A stretch of 64,000 nucleotides of DNA from Oscheius tipulae. Lineage: Eukaryota > Nematoda > Chromadorea > Rhabditida > Rhabditidae. Position numbers and translations under genes: made by a program. The stretch's first letter is position 1; every line of letters begins with the position of its first letter. The stretch covers positions 5,998,501-6,062,500 of the forward strand of contig JASJZH010000001.1 of assembly GCA_037178975.1 (NCBI GenBank). The letters run 5' to 3'. Positions 12,393-25,095 of this stretch are shown piece by piece. The notes under the pieces were generated by a model. It was given only the letters and a program-made list of their open reading frames with translations. It did no database searches and was not told where the DNA came from.

Positions 12393-12921
12393 AGTTTTAA
12401 CGGACAATAAGTCGTTTCTCTAATAATTATCTGAAAAACATTTAGAAAGAACACAGGGAATCTGCTTACCGTAAATTTGTGTTGGGGTGCTATTTCATCC
12501 CCTCCTCCTTCCCAATAATAAAATTGACCACCGCCGAAGCAGTAGTGGTACCCGTTGACCGAAGTGGCCTGAAATAAAGGCTTGTTAGAGCTCAAACTAT
12601 AGCGAAAAATGTGTAGAATTCGCACAGCAAATTTGAGGGAAAACGATTGATGGGCCGGGCAGTGGTGAGCGAAAAAGTGTGCGCGAACAAAAAATGGCGA
12701 AAAAAATGGCAGTGCGAGAGGGAAAAGATGGCCGAGCTGGCGACATGGACGCAGAGGAAGCAAAGGGCAAGCGCGACTAGTAGAAAAAAATCGGTACTAC
12801 AGACCGGCGTTCCTATGAAAGATCTATGTCAGATAAACGGACTTCAAACGTAGTAAAAAAGATTCTAGTCAACAGTTTTCCCAAGCAGGGATAAGCGATT
12901 AGTTGTAGTTTGTAGTTTAAA

Positions 12922-13228
12922 CTTTTGCATAACTCGTGCCATTTGCACATGCGCAAATAGTGATCCGACTATTTTTCCCAAATGCACGAACCCTCATACG
13001 CATCTGCAAAAAATATAAAACAAAAACAATATTCGCTGGAACGAGAAACGGTCTACTAATCGCAATCGCATGCAGTTTGCGATTACGATTAGTAGGTCAT
13101 TCCTGGCTCCGGCACCCATTTTTTTCAAGTTGCATATTTTGCAGATGCATTTGAGATCCGTGCATCTGGGAAAAAGTCCGATCACTGTTTATTTGCGCAA
13201 GTGCAAATGGCACGAGTTACGCAAAAGA
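12922..13228. repeat. Fold-back element (about 300-nt imperfect palindrome)
   Basis: The left arm (from about 12922, containing ACTCGTGCCATTTGCAC and CATCTGCAAAA) is repeated in inverse orientation ending near 13228 (GTGCAAATGGCACGAGT, TTTTGCAGATG). The centre near 13048-13102 is itself palindromic, with CTACTAATCGCAATCG against CGATTACGATTAGTAG written inversely. Arms of about 130 nt with small mismatches and no ORF fit a fold-back or MITE-type element. Confidence 0.85.
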
Positions 13229-14539
13229 AAAGAAACGGGCGTCTATAGTCTGTTCCGCAACATGGTAGACTGCCGGAATACTGTAGAATCTATCCGTGCG
13301 GGACCTGCCGGGCCAGTCCTTTAATATTTGGCAGCGGATTAACGCAGTTTTCTTGGTTTTTTTTTCACCAACTTTTCTCACGTTTTTTACGGTCATTTTC
13401 AAACATAGCGAATGACAACAAAAACAAGGCTAATAAGCAAAAAATTAAAAGAAATCGGGTGAAATACGATTTCAAATATTAAAGAACAGGCGCGGCGGGG
13501 CCCACGAGAAAAAAATCCTACAGTATACCCCAGTTAACGCCATTCCTGAACAGACTGCCAATTCATCTAAATTCAAGGCGACCTAAAAATGTAGCGGTCG
13601 TAGAGGGTGCGGAGCCGAAATTACTGTAGCGCGACTCTTACCGTCAAATTCGGTTTTTAAAAAGAAAAGGTTCGAGACCTAACCAGGTCCGGCCGGACCG
13701 GCCTGATTTCCCAACCCTGCTCTAGAAAACAAGCATATATAAAGTTTTCTAGCCGTACGCAATGACTTTGTAATCCTTTTCTCTAATTGGAAGACATGGA
13801 GATAATGTGCCTCTCGTTAGTCGCTAGTTTGCAAGACAAGAACCACGAATATAATTCTTCCACTTTGATAGTTGCTAAAAGGAACACCAATACATGTCTC
13901 TCTTTCGAACAGAAGTTTTCACGCAAAGTTGAACATATTGACTTCGCTACATCATTCACAAGCTTTGAAGCGGTCGAAGAATAAGAGGAGGGCAAAAGAT
14001 TGCTGGAAAAAGGACAAAAGCTTTCCACCTTGCTTGAATGTTGATCTAAAACTTGTCATCCTCTCCAGGTTTTGTATCATGTTCCAAATCGAGAGTACTT
14101 CGAGGTCAAGTCGTAAAGTCATGGCTTTGCGCTCAGGCTTCGTTCAGAACGGGATCCCAGTTCAAAAAAGTTATTCTTCTCACTAAAGCGAGAGCATACC
14201 ACTTGCTGCCTATCTAAGCTCATACTTCTCGGGGGAAATCAGCGCAGTCTTTCTGAAATCTGTAAAGTTCAAAAGGTTTTTTTGCATCAGTATTTGGTTG
14301 AAAAACCATCATTTTCCACAATTTTTTTTCCGCGCGACTTTCTATTTTGCACGCTGTAAAAAGTCTTTGGTTAGCAGGTGCCTCCTGAGGGGTCTCTGTT
14401 TCGGTGCCCTGCACCTGTTCGTCTCTCATAATGGATACTAAACCATCGTATCCATCTATTCTCTGAGCAAGATCACAGTCTTGAATAAAAACTCTAAAGT
14501 CTCGTATTTACAAGAAGTGTTTTGTTCTTCTGCACCAGA
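13229..14539. other. Non-coding, transposon-like debris
   Basis: No recognisable gene. Short ORFs are present on both strands but have no family features. ATACTGTAG and TACAGTATACC words and a GC-rich near-palindrome at 13684-13705 (GGTCCGGCCGGACCGG) suggest old mobile-element sequence. Confidence 0.4.
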
Positions 14540-14820
14540 CAGTAGTTACCAGCCAGCCGTCTCCTGCGGCTTCGCCGTCCTTTTATTTGCCTTTAGTTTG
14601 CATTAGCGGCTGCGCCGCTTTGTAATACCCAAAGACTCCCAGTGGCTTCATTGAGAAAAAGCGTATCCAAAGTTGACTTGCCACCCAATATTATTGGTAA
14701 TAATATTTTCTGAACAACACAATCTCTGTACAACAAAATTTACTCGTTTCCGATTCGTAGTGACGGACGAACGGACTGACAGACACCATTGCGCTTTAGT
14801 AGTAGAGAAATAGTAACTAA
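14540..14820 (+). repeat. Dispersed repeat, copy 1
   Basis: Shares ordered blocks with the inverse of 51045-51245: AGCCGTC near the left end, GCGGCTGCGCCGCTT, GTTGACTTG-type words, GTGACGGACGAACGGAC, and ACCATTGCGCTTTAGTAGTAGAGA at the right end (shared in shortened form). The match is in blocks, so both are diverged copies of one family. No ORF. Confidence 0.6.
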
Positions 14821-15033
14821 AGTTTCCCCCTAAACCAGGCTATCTGTTTCCTTAAAGAAAAGCTTGCTCCCAACCTCATGAATACGTTACATGTTTATTG
14901 CTTGAGCGGATATTTACCCGACATCTCAGTTTTGTTCCAAATACACAATCTGAACATGACAACGAATAGAAAAAAAGACACGGTTCGGATTATGTAGGGA
15001 TTTTACAAAATATGTATATCACAGAAGTTCCGT

Positions 15034-16263
15034 CTAGCCGCTCACTTTGGCACCGGTAATAAAGGCCTTCAGATAGGGTCGATGACTGTTCTTCAGATAC
15101 TCGACGCTCTCATGTAGTGGCACCCAGAGTCGCTTCCTCCCGTACTGTCCCTCGAGCCATTCGTCCAACTCCTCGCTCACCTTCATGAGGAAGACCGTTG
15201 TGCGGTACTGTTTGACGTCATCCTGGAAAAAAAGTTGGGTAAACTTTGAAGTTCTCGACGGCTGTCTCTCTCTTTCTCTTTTGTCACAACCAAGAGAGCT
15301 GCGACTGTGACCAGGAGTTTCTAGTTTCTCTAATAATAAATTACAGACTCTTAGCCAAACGATTTCTTATGATTTATTGTTATAATACCTAAGTCTTATA
15401 ATGAGCAGCTGACCAGATTGAACCATCTGCCACAAGTTCGGAAGTTCAAGTCTTGGGAACCGAAGGACCTGTGCCCGGAAGCAATTCTGGCTCTATGAGC
15501 TGAACACCAGATGCGGGTCAGGGTTTTACAAGAGACCCATCCTCGAAAAACTAATGACGGACTCTTTGCAGATTGTCTTTGTCGTCAGTCTTGAAGGAGA
15601 AGAAAACAGCTGTGGACTGGGCCATCTGTTAGGCTAGTATCAAAACTTCCTTGTCTCATGTTAGGAAGAACTTCAGGTCAGAAACAACGCGAAAAGTATT
15701 AACACTTCTCGAAATCATTTTTTTTTATATCTATTTAACCCACTGTACTCGAAACCTGCCATTTTCTGTTCATTTTCAGGTCAATGTTTCAAAGTGTTCA
15801 CATGTTTTGTCAGTCTTCTTGTCAGAATGCCAATGCCCAAAATCCTGTCAAGGTTTGTCAGACATGTAGGATCTTTACCTGGAAGACACCTAATCTCTTG
15901 ACAGGATCAGCTCTGACTCCGGCTTCCTCCACGAGCTCCCTGGCAGCTGCTTCCTCGTGTTTCTCGTCCTTCTCCACCCCACCTCCAGGAATAGCCCACT
16001 TCTCGTTGTTCTTCCCAGCACTCACCAAAAGGACTAGAGCATCGTCACCGCAACCTGCAAAAAACTGTTCTGATAGCATCTGGGCGGCGAAAATTGTTCA
16101 TCTGTCCGGGACAAAGCATCGCGTAAAAGTGATACCCTAAGGAGAGAACCGTACCTTTGATGCAAACACCGGCTGCTCGAATGCGATAGCCTTCGGCGTC
16201 TCGGAGTCGCGGGACCACGCCGCTGTTCTGGGCCTTCCACGGAGCTACTGCACGGCTCACCAT
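15034..16263 (-). CDS. Nudix hydrolase, diphosphoinositol polyphosphate phosphohydrolase type
   Basis: Three exons (16263-16155, 16054-15879, 15222-15034) encode 157 residues. The Nudix box is complete at about 64-86: GGGVEKDEKHEEAAARELVEEAG fits GX5EX7REUXEEXGU, with the Glu residues that hold the metal. Length, the N-terminal RAAGVCIK strand and the C-terminal GRKRLWV followed by a YLK motif are as in the NUDT3/NUDT4 family, which cleaves the beta-phosphate from diphosphoinositol polyphosphates and also diadenosine polyphosphates, in the cytosol. The ATG is 10 nt behind a TTTCCAG acceptor. The last intron (15223-15878) is 656 nt and holds nothing recognisable. NUDT3-type specificity is inferred from overall pattern. 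Confidence 0.88.
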
Positions 16264-16697
16264 ACGGCCAGCGACCTGGAAAGTTAAAATACTCGGGTCG
16301 TAGTAGTCGGAAGACGATGAAGCAAAAGCGCAGTAGAGCTGTCGAAATAATGCAAACTGTTCCTGACTGAATTGGAGGTGTTAGAATTGACAGGATCTGA
16401 CATTTCTGGACAAATCCGGTCACTTGACAGTAGTACACTATTCGCCTGTCCTTCCGTTTGTGCTGTCGCCTTCTACTGAGCTAAGGTAAGGTGTTTTCTA
16501 TCTTCTCCTATTTCGTGTTAATATACCTTCAGTCTGGCTTCTTCTACAAATACTAATGTTTCAAGAGGGACTATTTCGTCTCATATTGTGTGCAAAACGC
16601 TAGTTTCCAGCTAAGCTTTGTACTGCCGCCCAAGGTAGGAGCGCAACTTCTCGTATACTTTTTGGGACCAAGAGGTTACTTTTGAAAATTTTGTTAT

Positions 16698-16740
16698 TCT
16701 ACAAAGTTGTAGCCCTTGAGCTGTTCTACGACTTTGCAGA
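16698..16740. repeat. Short hairpin repeat, copy 1
   Basis: TCTACAAAGTTGTAG, a short loop, then TTCTACGACTTTGCAGA. Family consensus: CTGCAAAGTTGTAG, about 18 nt with GATCT, then CTACAACTTTGCAG. Confidence 0.7.
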
Positions 16741-17560
16741 GAAGCGCTAACAATAAGCTTGGAAGTGAGGACGAAAGGTGGCTTCGAACAGCAGAACGTC
16801 TTGTTTTTCTGAAATGGTTTCGACATATGACCTACTTTTTCACGGGAACCTAGCTTTATCTCCTTCAAAACCTTCGCTTTCACTCTGCCATCACTGATAA
16901 GTTCAAAAAGACACATACCGAAGAGTGTCCACTGTGAGGGATGCTGACGACTCTTTCTGACTCAAGACTCTCTGAAAAACTTTTATTACCTCTAATCATG
17001 AATAAGGAACTGGGACAAATCACAGAATCGAGAGAGGAGAAAGGACACCTGTTGCCAATGACCGTTAAACTTTTTACACCGAGAAAGCCTATTCCTTCTT
17101 TTTCAGGTTTGAAAGTTGAGAGACCGAGATCAGGTAACTATGAGAAGGCAAGGGACGGTTTGAGTTGCCGCCCGAGAGTTTTCTGTTTGTAAACCGCGCA
17201 ATATTTTTACAGCGGATTTGTCATTGAGAAGACTCACAGGAAGCCCTGGACTATAGGTTTTGGACTGCTCTTTGACATTCGACTTATCAAAATTATAGTT
17301 TTTTTTTCACGAATGCAAAGAAATGGAAGAGATCCCGTCCCATGCATGAATGATCCTATCATGCTTTCTCACTCTTCTTCAGTTAAACGAGTGCTCTCTC
17401 CCAAAGAAAACTTATTTGAATACGTGTGACTTGGAATGACAGGGTGACATGACACTTTTCAGCTTACTCGTAACAAATTTTTTATAACACTTCTGTTGAA
17501 CAGATCCAGGGCCTACGAATACTTTTTTCGGGTCTAAACATTCTTTATCTAGCGGTGGCG

Positions 17561-17609
17561 TAATCTGCAAATTTATGGTCCTTAATCAGCTCTACAACTT
17601 TGCAGATTA
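17561..17609. repeat. Short hairpin repeat, copy 2
   Basis: TAATCTGCAAA and TTTGCAGATTA are exact inverse partners at the two ends; the inner part is diverged. Confidence 0.75.
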
Positions 17610-18392
17610 TCACAGAGCTCTAAAACGAAATTTTGGACCCGAGAAAGGCTAAAAACTGAGAGCAGACAGTTATTATGAATAGACTCAAGATCAGCTGAGC
17701 TGGTTTAAAGCATTGAGGGAGCTATGTAAACAAAGGATGGAGTACATCGGAACGGATTAGTGAGGAAAAACATCTAGATCTCTGGATATTTTGGAACCCA
17801 GATTTTCCTGCTCAGTCTCTCAAACTGGTCAAGAGGACAGTTATAACCACTGAGGACAAAATGTGAAAAAGAGCCTATAATTAGCAAGGGCGACTAAAAA
17901 CGCCTGGACTGCTGGCTGGGGAATGGCAGCCCCGGGGAGAGGCTTGAGCCAGGCGGGCGGGACTTTTCTGCGTCTCTGTCAGCTGTCTGTGTCGGAGGCG
18001 GTTGGCCCGCTTTCGATCTCTCACAAACTGCCTCCGGCTGCAAAACTGCACACACTTGAATTAGACCTGGTGACTGGAAAGGTATCGGGAACAGAGGTCT
18101 GCTGAAGTCGGACTTGCTGTGCACCAACTCTTAGCCGTCGTTATCGTTACACCGCTGATTTTCAAATGACGTTGCGTATCGAAACATATGGTTAGAAAAT
18201 GGTGTCTTTCTAGTAAAAACCGTAAACTGCTCTAAACGTTGGCGACATGCTGCGCACCAACTCTTTACTTATGATCGTCGATAAGTATTTGGCTTTTTGG
18301 AATCTGCGGAGATATCCATAGGTAGAGTTGATACGCTCGACTTTTAGATTTCTACAATCTTAGAGACATAAGATCCAGACCAGGATAAAGAG

Positions 18393-19418
18393 ATGAGAGT
18401 CACAGTCTATGCATCAGGTAATCAAAGGGAGAAAGAGTACATGGCATGGAATTCTTCCAAAAGAACCATCTTCATCTGTCTCCGCCTATTCACAGCCCTG
18501 TACTCGCGCCCGAAAGCCATACCCTCACAACACACAACCACTTTAATCGATTGCGCCTGCGCTTCTATTTCACTCCTGATGGACTTTTCTGTCCGAATCA
18601 CGCCGACAATGAACGGTGTCATCAAGTTGGAGGATCTTGTAAACATGTCAGAGTCTGTTCATGATGATGGCATTCCCGCTGAAGTTCTCATGGGATCTCC
18701 GAGATCCACACAGACCAGAAAGATCCCCCAACGGAAGACAGAAGATGATGGGCTGAGAAAGACGAGAAAGAGTAGGTTGAAGGAGTCTGTTGATGTGCCT
18801 GCTCTGTTGGAGAAACTTGCCAAAGAGGTACCTCAATTTTCTAATGTTTTTTACACAACTCTTAGGAACATTGTGGCAGCGAGAACCCGGGTAAAAGAAA
18901 GAGCTACGACATTGAATTCAAGCTGACAGCCGTCGAATACGCTGAGAAACATAGCAAAAAGAAGGCGGCGGACCATTTCAAGGTGGACAGAAGACAGATC
19001 CAGTTGTGGTGTCAGAAGAAGGAACTACTTCAGCAGCAGCTGTGAGTCAACTCAGTTCTCAATGATGCGAGCCTTCCAGGAATGCGACTGAAGACGGCGT
19101 AGTGAAGAAACGTCTGGCTGGAGCTGGTAGAACTGTTCATGACTGGAGTCTCGACTACCAGCTGATGGGCTGGATGAACAACATGAGAGATGAGGGTGTT
19201 GCCCTGTCCCGATCCTGTATCCAAGAAAAGGCCAAGGAATTGGCTCTAAACAAGGACTTCAAGGTACCTATCTATCCATTTCCACAGTTCAAAAAAGCAT
19301 TTAGGCGAGCAACGGCTGGCTGGAGAGATTCCTAAAACGACATAGTCAGTCATTATTAAGGCCTGTCAATTCAAATCTGGAAATTTTGGCAAAAAGTGAA
19401 GACGAGATGACTGACTAA
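18393..19418 (+). CDS. DNA-binding protein with Brinker-type and CENP-B-type helix-turn-helix domains
   Basis: Exons 18393-18827, 18866-19041, 19080-19263, 19305-19418 give up to 302 residues, phases consistent. Exon 2 encodes YDIEFKLTAVEYAEKHSKKK followed by AADHFKVDRRQIQLW, a Brinker-like helix-turn-helix. Exons 3-4 encode a CENP-B/Tc5-type HTH: RTVHDWSLDYQLMGWM, SRSCIQEKAKELA, then SNGWLERFLKRHS. No DDE transposase core follows, so this is a host gene built from pogo/Tc5-type transposase DNA-binding parts, or a truncated one. The start is uncertain: ATG 18393 gives a hydrophobic, poorly conserved lead; an in-frame ATG at 18579 is a better candidate. A lysine/arginine-rich segment near 110-130 could be a nuclear signal. 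Targets unknown. Confidence 0.75.
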
Positions 19419-19521
19419 CGCTCCAGCCGAGCCTAGAGATGTTCTTAATCGACTGATCTCTTTATAGCAACCAAAGAATCTAAACACAATCAACAAATAA
19501 CAGGTGTAACAACAACGAGTA

Positions 19522-21563
19522 TTAAATAAGCAAAAAGTAGCTCAAGAGAGCCAGGATAACGGGCACAATAGCAAAGAAAACAAGATGAATAAACCGATTC
19601 TCTTCTGATTTTGTGATCGGCGCCTCTTCAACCTCAGATTTTTCATCTTCCTCTACCACGATCTCCGACATCATGTGGAATTTGCTTACGCCCGTGATCC
19701 GAACATCCATCCAGGTTCCGAGACGATCGTGACTTGCCGGGACCAGAATGTGCTCATACTGCTTGTTGTGTCCGACCAGATGCTCGCCGTCTGGAAATGT
19801 TTGCTTTTTTTTAGATTGTCCATTATTATAGAGTAGCATTTCCTAACAGCATTAAGTGCTATCGCACACGACCGAGTCTTGCTGTATCTTACAAGGGCGT
19901 CAAATCAACTCTGCTGCATATCCAGTAGCTCAACTAACATAAGCAAGTAGAGTTCAACACTTACCTGAGGCTTTTTCACAAACGAGCACGCGATGATCTT
20001 CTCCAATTCGATCCTCTGTATAGCGAGAGTATTCTCTGAACAGGGCCGACATGGCCGCTGTTCTCTTCTTCGCCTCGACAGTATCAATCTGAACAAATTT
20101 TATGCATCGGAACAAGGAAATTAACTGACTTTCTTCATTTTGGCCGCCGGAGTGCCCTTCCTCGGATAGTACTGATTGATGAAAAGAGAAGGAAACTTGT
20201 ATTTTCGGACCAGTTGCATGCTGTCCTCGAAATCTTCCTCATTCTCGGTCGGAAAGGCGCAGATGAAATCCGTGGCTATATAGATTCCGGGCACGCTGTA
20301 ATAAGAGGTTCATTATACGAGGAAATATGGGAAGCATACTGCTTGATCATGTAGTCCATAATCTTCTCGAAATGCTGACTGTTATACTCGCGTTTCATAT
20401 CGGTCAGGACGGCGTCGCTACCAGATTGAACAGGGATGTGGAGGAAGGAATAGACGCGCGGATGGTTCAGAATTTCTGCCATTTCCTGAAAAGGGTAGCA
20501 GTTTATAAAGATTAACTTTTGAGCAACAATATTGCAAACCGACACGACATAAAACGAACGACTATAAACAGACCTTGAGATAGTCCAGAATATACGGCGG
20601 ATTGGTCATTCCGAGTCGCATCATGCAGTCCTCGGGAATAACTTTGACGAGCTCGTAGAGAAGATCGGGCAAGACCAGATCGAGATCTCTGCCCCAGGCT
20701 CCGAGATCTTCCGATGTCAGCCACAGCTCTTTCACCCCGTCGCGTTCAAAGGCTGTTTTTGCCTAAAAATGTGAACTTTTGACTTATGAAAGAGGCGAAC
20801 CTGTTCAACTAGTTCCTCTAGCGGGTAACTTTTCAAGTCTCCCCGGGCCATCTTCGTCTTGCAGTAGGTGCAATGATTCAGACAACCTGTGTTAATTGCC
20901 AGCACTTCGACGAGAGCATTTTTTCGCATTTTCGGCAGAGAAAGTCCGGCATCTGGACGATTTCGGCTGAGAAGACGGACAGTGTTCCCTTTCAGGGTCT
21001 CTTCGACCACTTCCAAGATCCGATCGATTTGTTTCACGCCGACAATGGAGACGTCCTTCAGCCAGGGCTCTTCTGGGGCTGCTTGCGAGACACAGCCGGC
21101 CATGACGACTCGCTTGCCAAGTTTCTGGCCTTCTTCCACCTTATTACTGGCCTAATATCGGTAATTTTACCTTAAAAATAGTTCACCTGGGTTTCTGATG
21201 GAGTTTTTACTGTGCAGCTGTTAAGAACCCAGATATCAGCGTCTTGTTCTCGGTCCATGATCGTGTAACCGGCCTGGATAGTAGATTTACAAGAAAAGTG
21301 GTATAACGTTACCTGAGCAAGTATTCCGGCCATGTATTCGCTGTCACTGGCATTATGCGAGCAGCCCCATGTTCGAACGTAGACGGATTTCGTTCCCGGA
21401 ACAAATGAATCTAACTGACCAGTCTGCGGGACCTTTTGACGGCTGTTTCTGAAGACTGATATGAAGTTGCGTTTATAAATACGACAAACCTGATTTTAAC
21501 GCTGATTCCTTCCTTCGGCAATCGCGGGCCGACTGCGCCGTCAAAATCTTCTATGTCTCCCAT
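19522..21563 (-). CDS. cdkal1: CDKAL1, tRNA(Lys) 2-methylthio-N6-threonylcarbamoyladenosine synthase
   Basis: Radical-SAM methylthiotransferase that adds a methylthio group to t6A37 of tRNA-Lys(UUU). Nine exons: 21563-21490, 21448-21313, 21273-21187, 21151-20801, 20762-20574, 20485-20340, 20295-20130, 20088-19965, 19790-19522; 513 residues. N-terminal methylthiotransferase domain with cluster cysteines in [15 protein letters not shown] and MAGC; radical-SAM motif [12 protein letters not shown] at about 187-198 (CX3CX2C); [12 protein letters not shown] and [11 protein letters not shown] blocks; TRAM-like domain after residue 400; a C-terminal hydrophobic anchor ([19 protein letters not shown]) as in animal CDKAL1, placing it on the ER. 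The start codon directly follows TTTTCAG, which fits a trans-splice acceptor. All expected catalytic cysteines are present. Confidence 0.95.
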
Positions 21564-21894
21564 CTGAAAACCAATTTAAAGCTAGCTTTGGCAAAAAGGG
21601 AAGAAATTGCAAAAGTAAAGTTTGTGCGTTCTCAATTCAAACTTTACGCGGGTTTTCAAACAGAATTTCTGAATATCTATACAAACAATCGTAAACTATG
21701 GTAATCCACGAGTAAAAATTGTACAAAGAGCTGTGTTTAGTTTTATTATATGTACATAAGTATTGGGTTAAAGCCAAGATAAGAAAATATGAGGCCATTA
21801 TGAGGTTTGTAACTGATCTTGGATGAAGAAGAACTGACAACCGTAGACAAGACACAAATAGAGAGGCAATAGAGCGATAAAAGAAGGCCATTGA
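21564..21894. other. Gap containing the ARHGAP39-like 3' UTR and CDKAL1 promoter
   Basis: 331 nt between two minus-strand genes. A minus-strand AATAAA at 21747-21742 lies about 150 nt past the ARHGAP39-like stop and is the likely poly(A) signal. The remaining roughly 150 nt before the CDKAL1 ATG would be its outron or promoter. Confidence 0.5.
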
Positions 21895-24421
<2,527 letters not shown>

Positions 24422-25095
24422 TGTATTGATGGAGAGAGCTAACTAAGCTTTTCTACGACCAATCGGCATAACACCTGGAATATGAAACTGACTTACAGAC
24501 CTATTGAAAAGACCGAGCTTGACAGGCTGTCACGTGTAGAGAAACTAACAGAAGACTGTCAGACTGATTCAAAGAAGGAAGACCATCTGGCTTGACAGAA
24601 ATAGGGAGAAGAGATGTAACTTGTTTTGGATTCAGAATGAGCTCAAAACAGATATTTAGAAAAAGATGCGTGTCTCAATTTCGGAATATTGCTTGCAGAT
24701 GCGGAAGATAAGAGGACAAAATTATTGTTTAATAAATCCCGTAACTTTTTAATTTTGGGATGGAACTTTTAGATAGAGATGAAAGATAAGAGAGACCAGA
24801 AAAAGTAAAAATAAGATCCGAGAGAAGAGAGTAATTGTCTTCAATGAGGTTAATTTCACCCCACTCTCTCATTATTGATCTCTCTATTTGGGTAATGGCA
24901 ATCTGCCAGAACGTCCCTAGATCCCTCAGCGGGTTCTTTATAGATTTTGCGACTGGAGCGCGCTTGTTGCTCGTTCGCCGGTTTAAACTGGTCATTGCCA
25001 TGGGCAAATACTCTTAAATTTTGTCTAGTTTTACTGATTCTGTCTCCCCTTTCTCCCATCTAGCCTGTTAAAATAATAAATTCAGTAATGTACCG
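24422..25095. promoter_or_regulatory. Bidirectional intergenic region between ARHGAP39-like and MGAT5 genes
   Basis: 674 nt separates the two divergent start codons. No ORF of note and no obvious TATA box at a fixed place was found; the region is AT-rich near the MGAT5 side. It must contain both promoters or outrons. Confidence 0.5.

Larger units (their letters stand above)
16264..18392. other. Repeat-bearing intergenic region
   Basis: 2.1 kb without a supported gene. It holds two copies of the short hairpin repeat (16698-16740 and 17561-17609). ORFs at 16611-16916 (minus), 16941-17192 (plus) and 17894-18127 (minus) lack family features and good exon boundaries. Confidence 0.5.

Noticed and set aside
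12299-12763. Coding N-terminal extension of LIN-41 from the upstream exon near 12475-12570
   Set aside because: The exon has an open frame, but joining it to the next exon puts the LIN-41 frame out of phase, so it is treated as 5' UTR.
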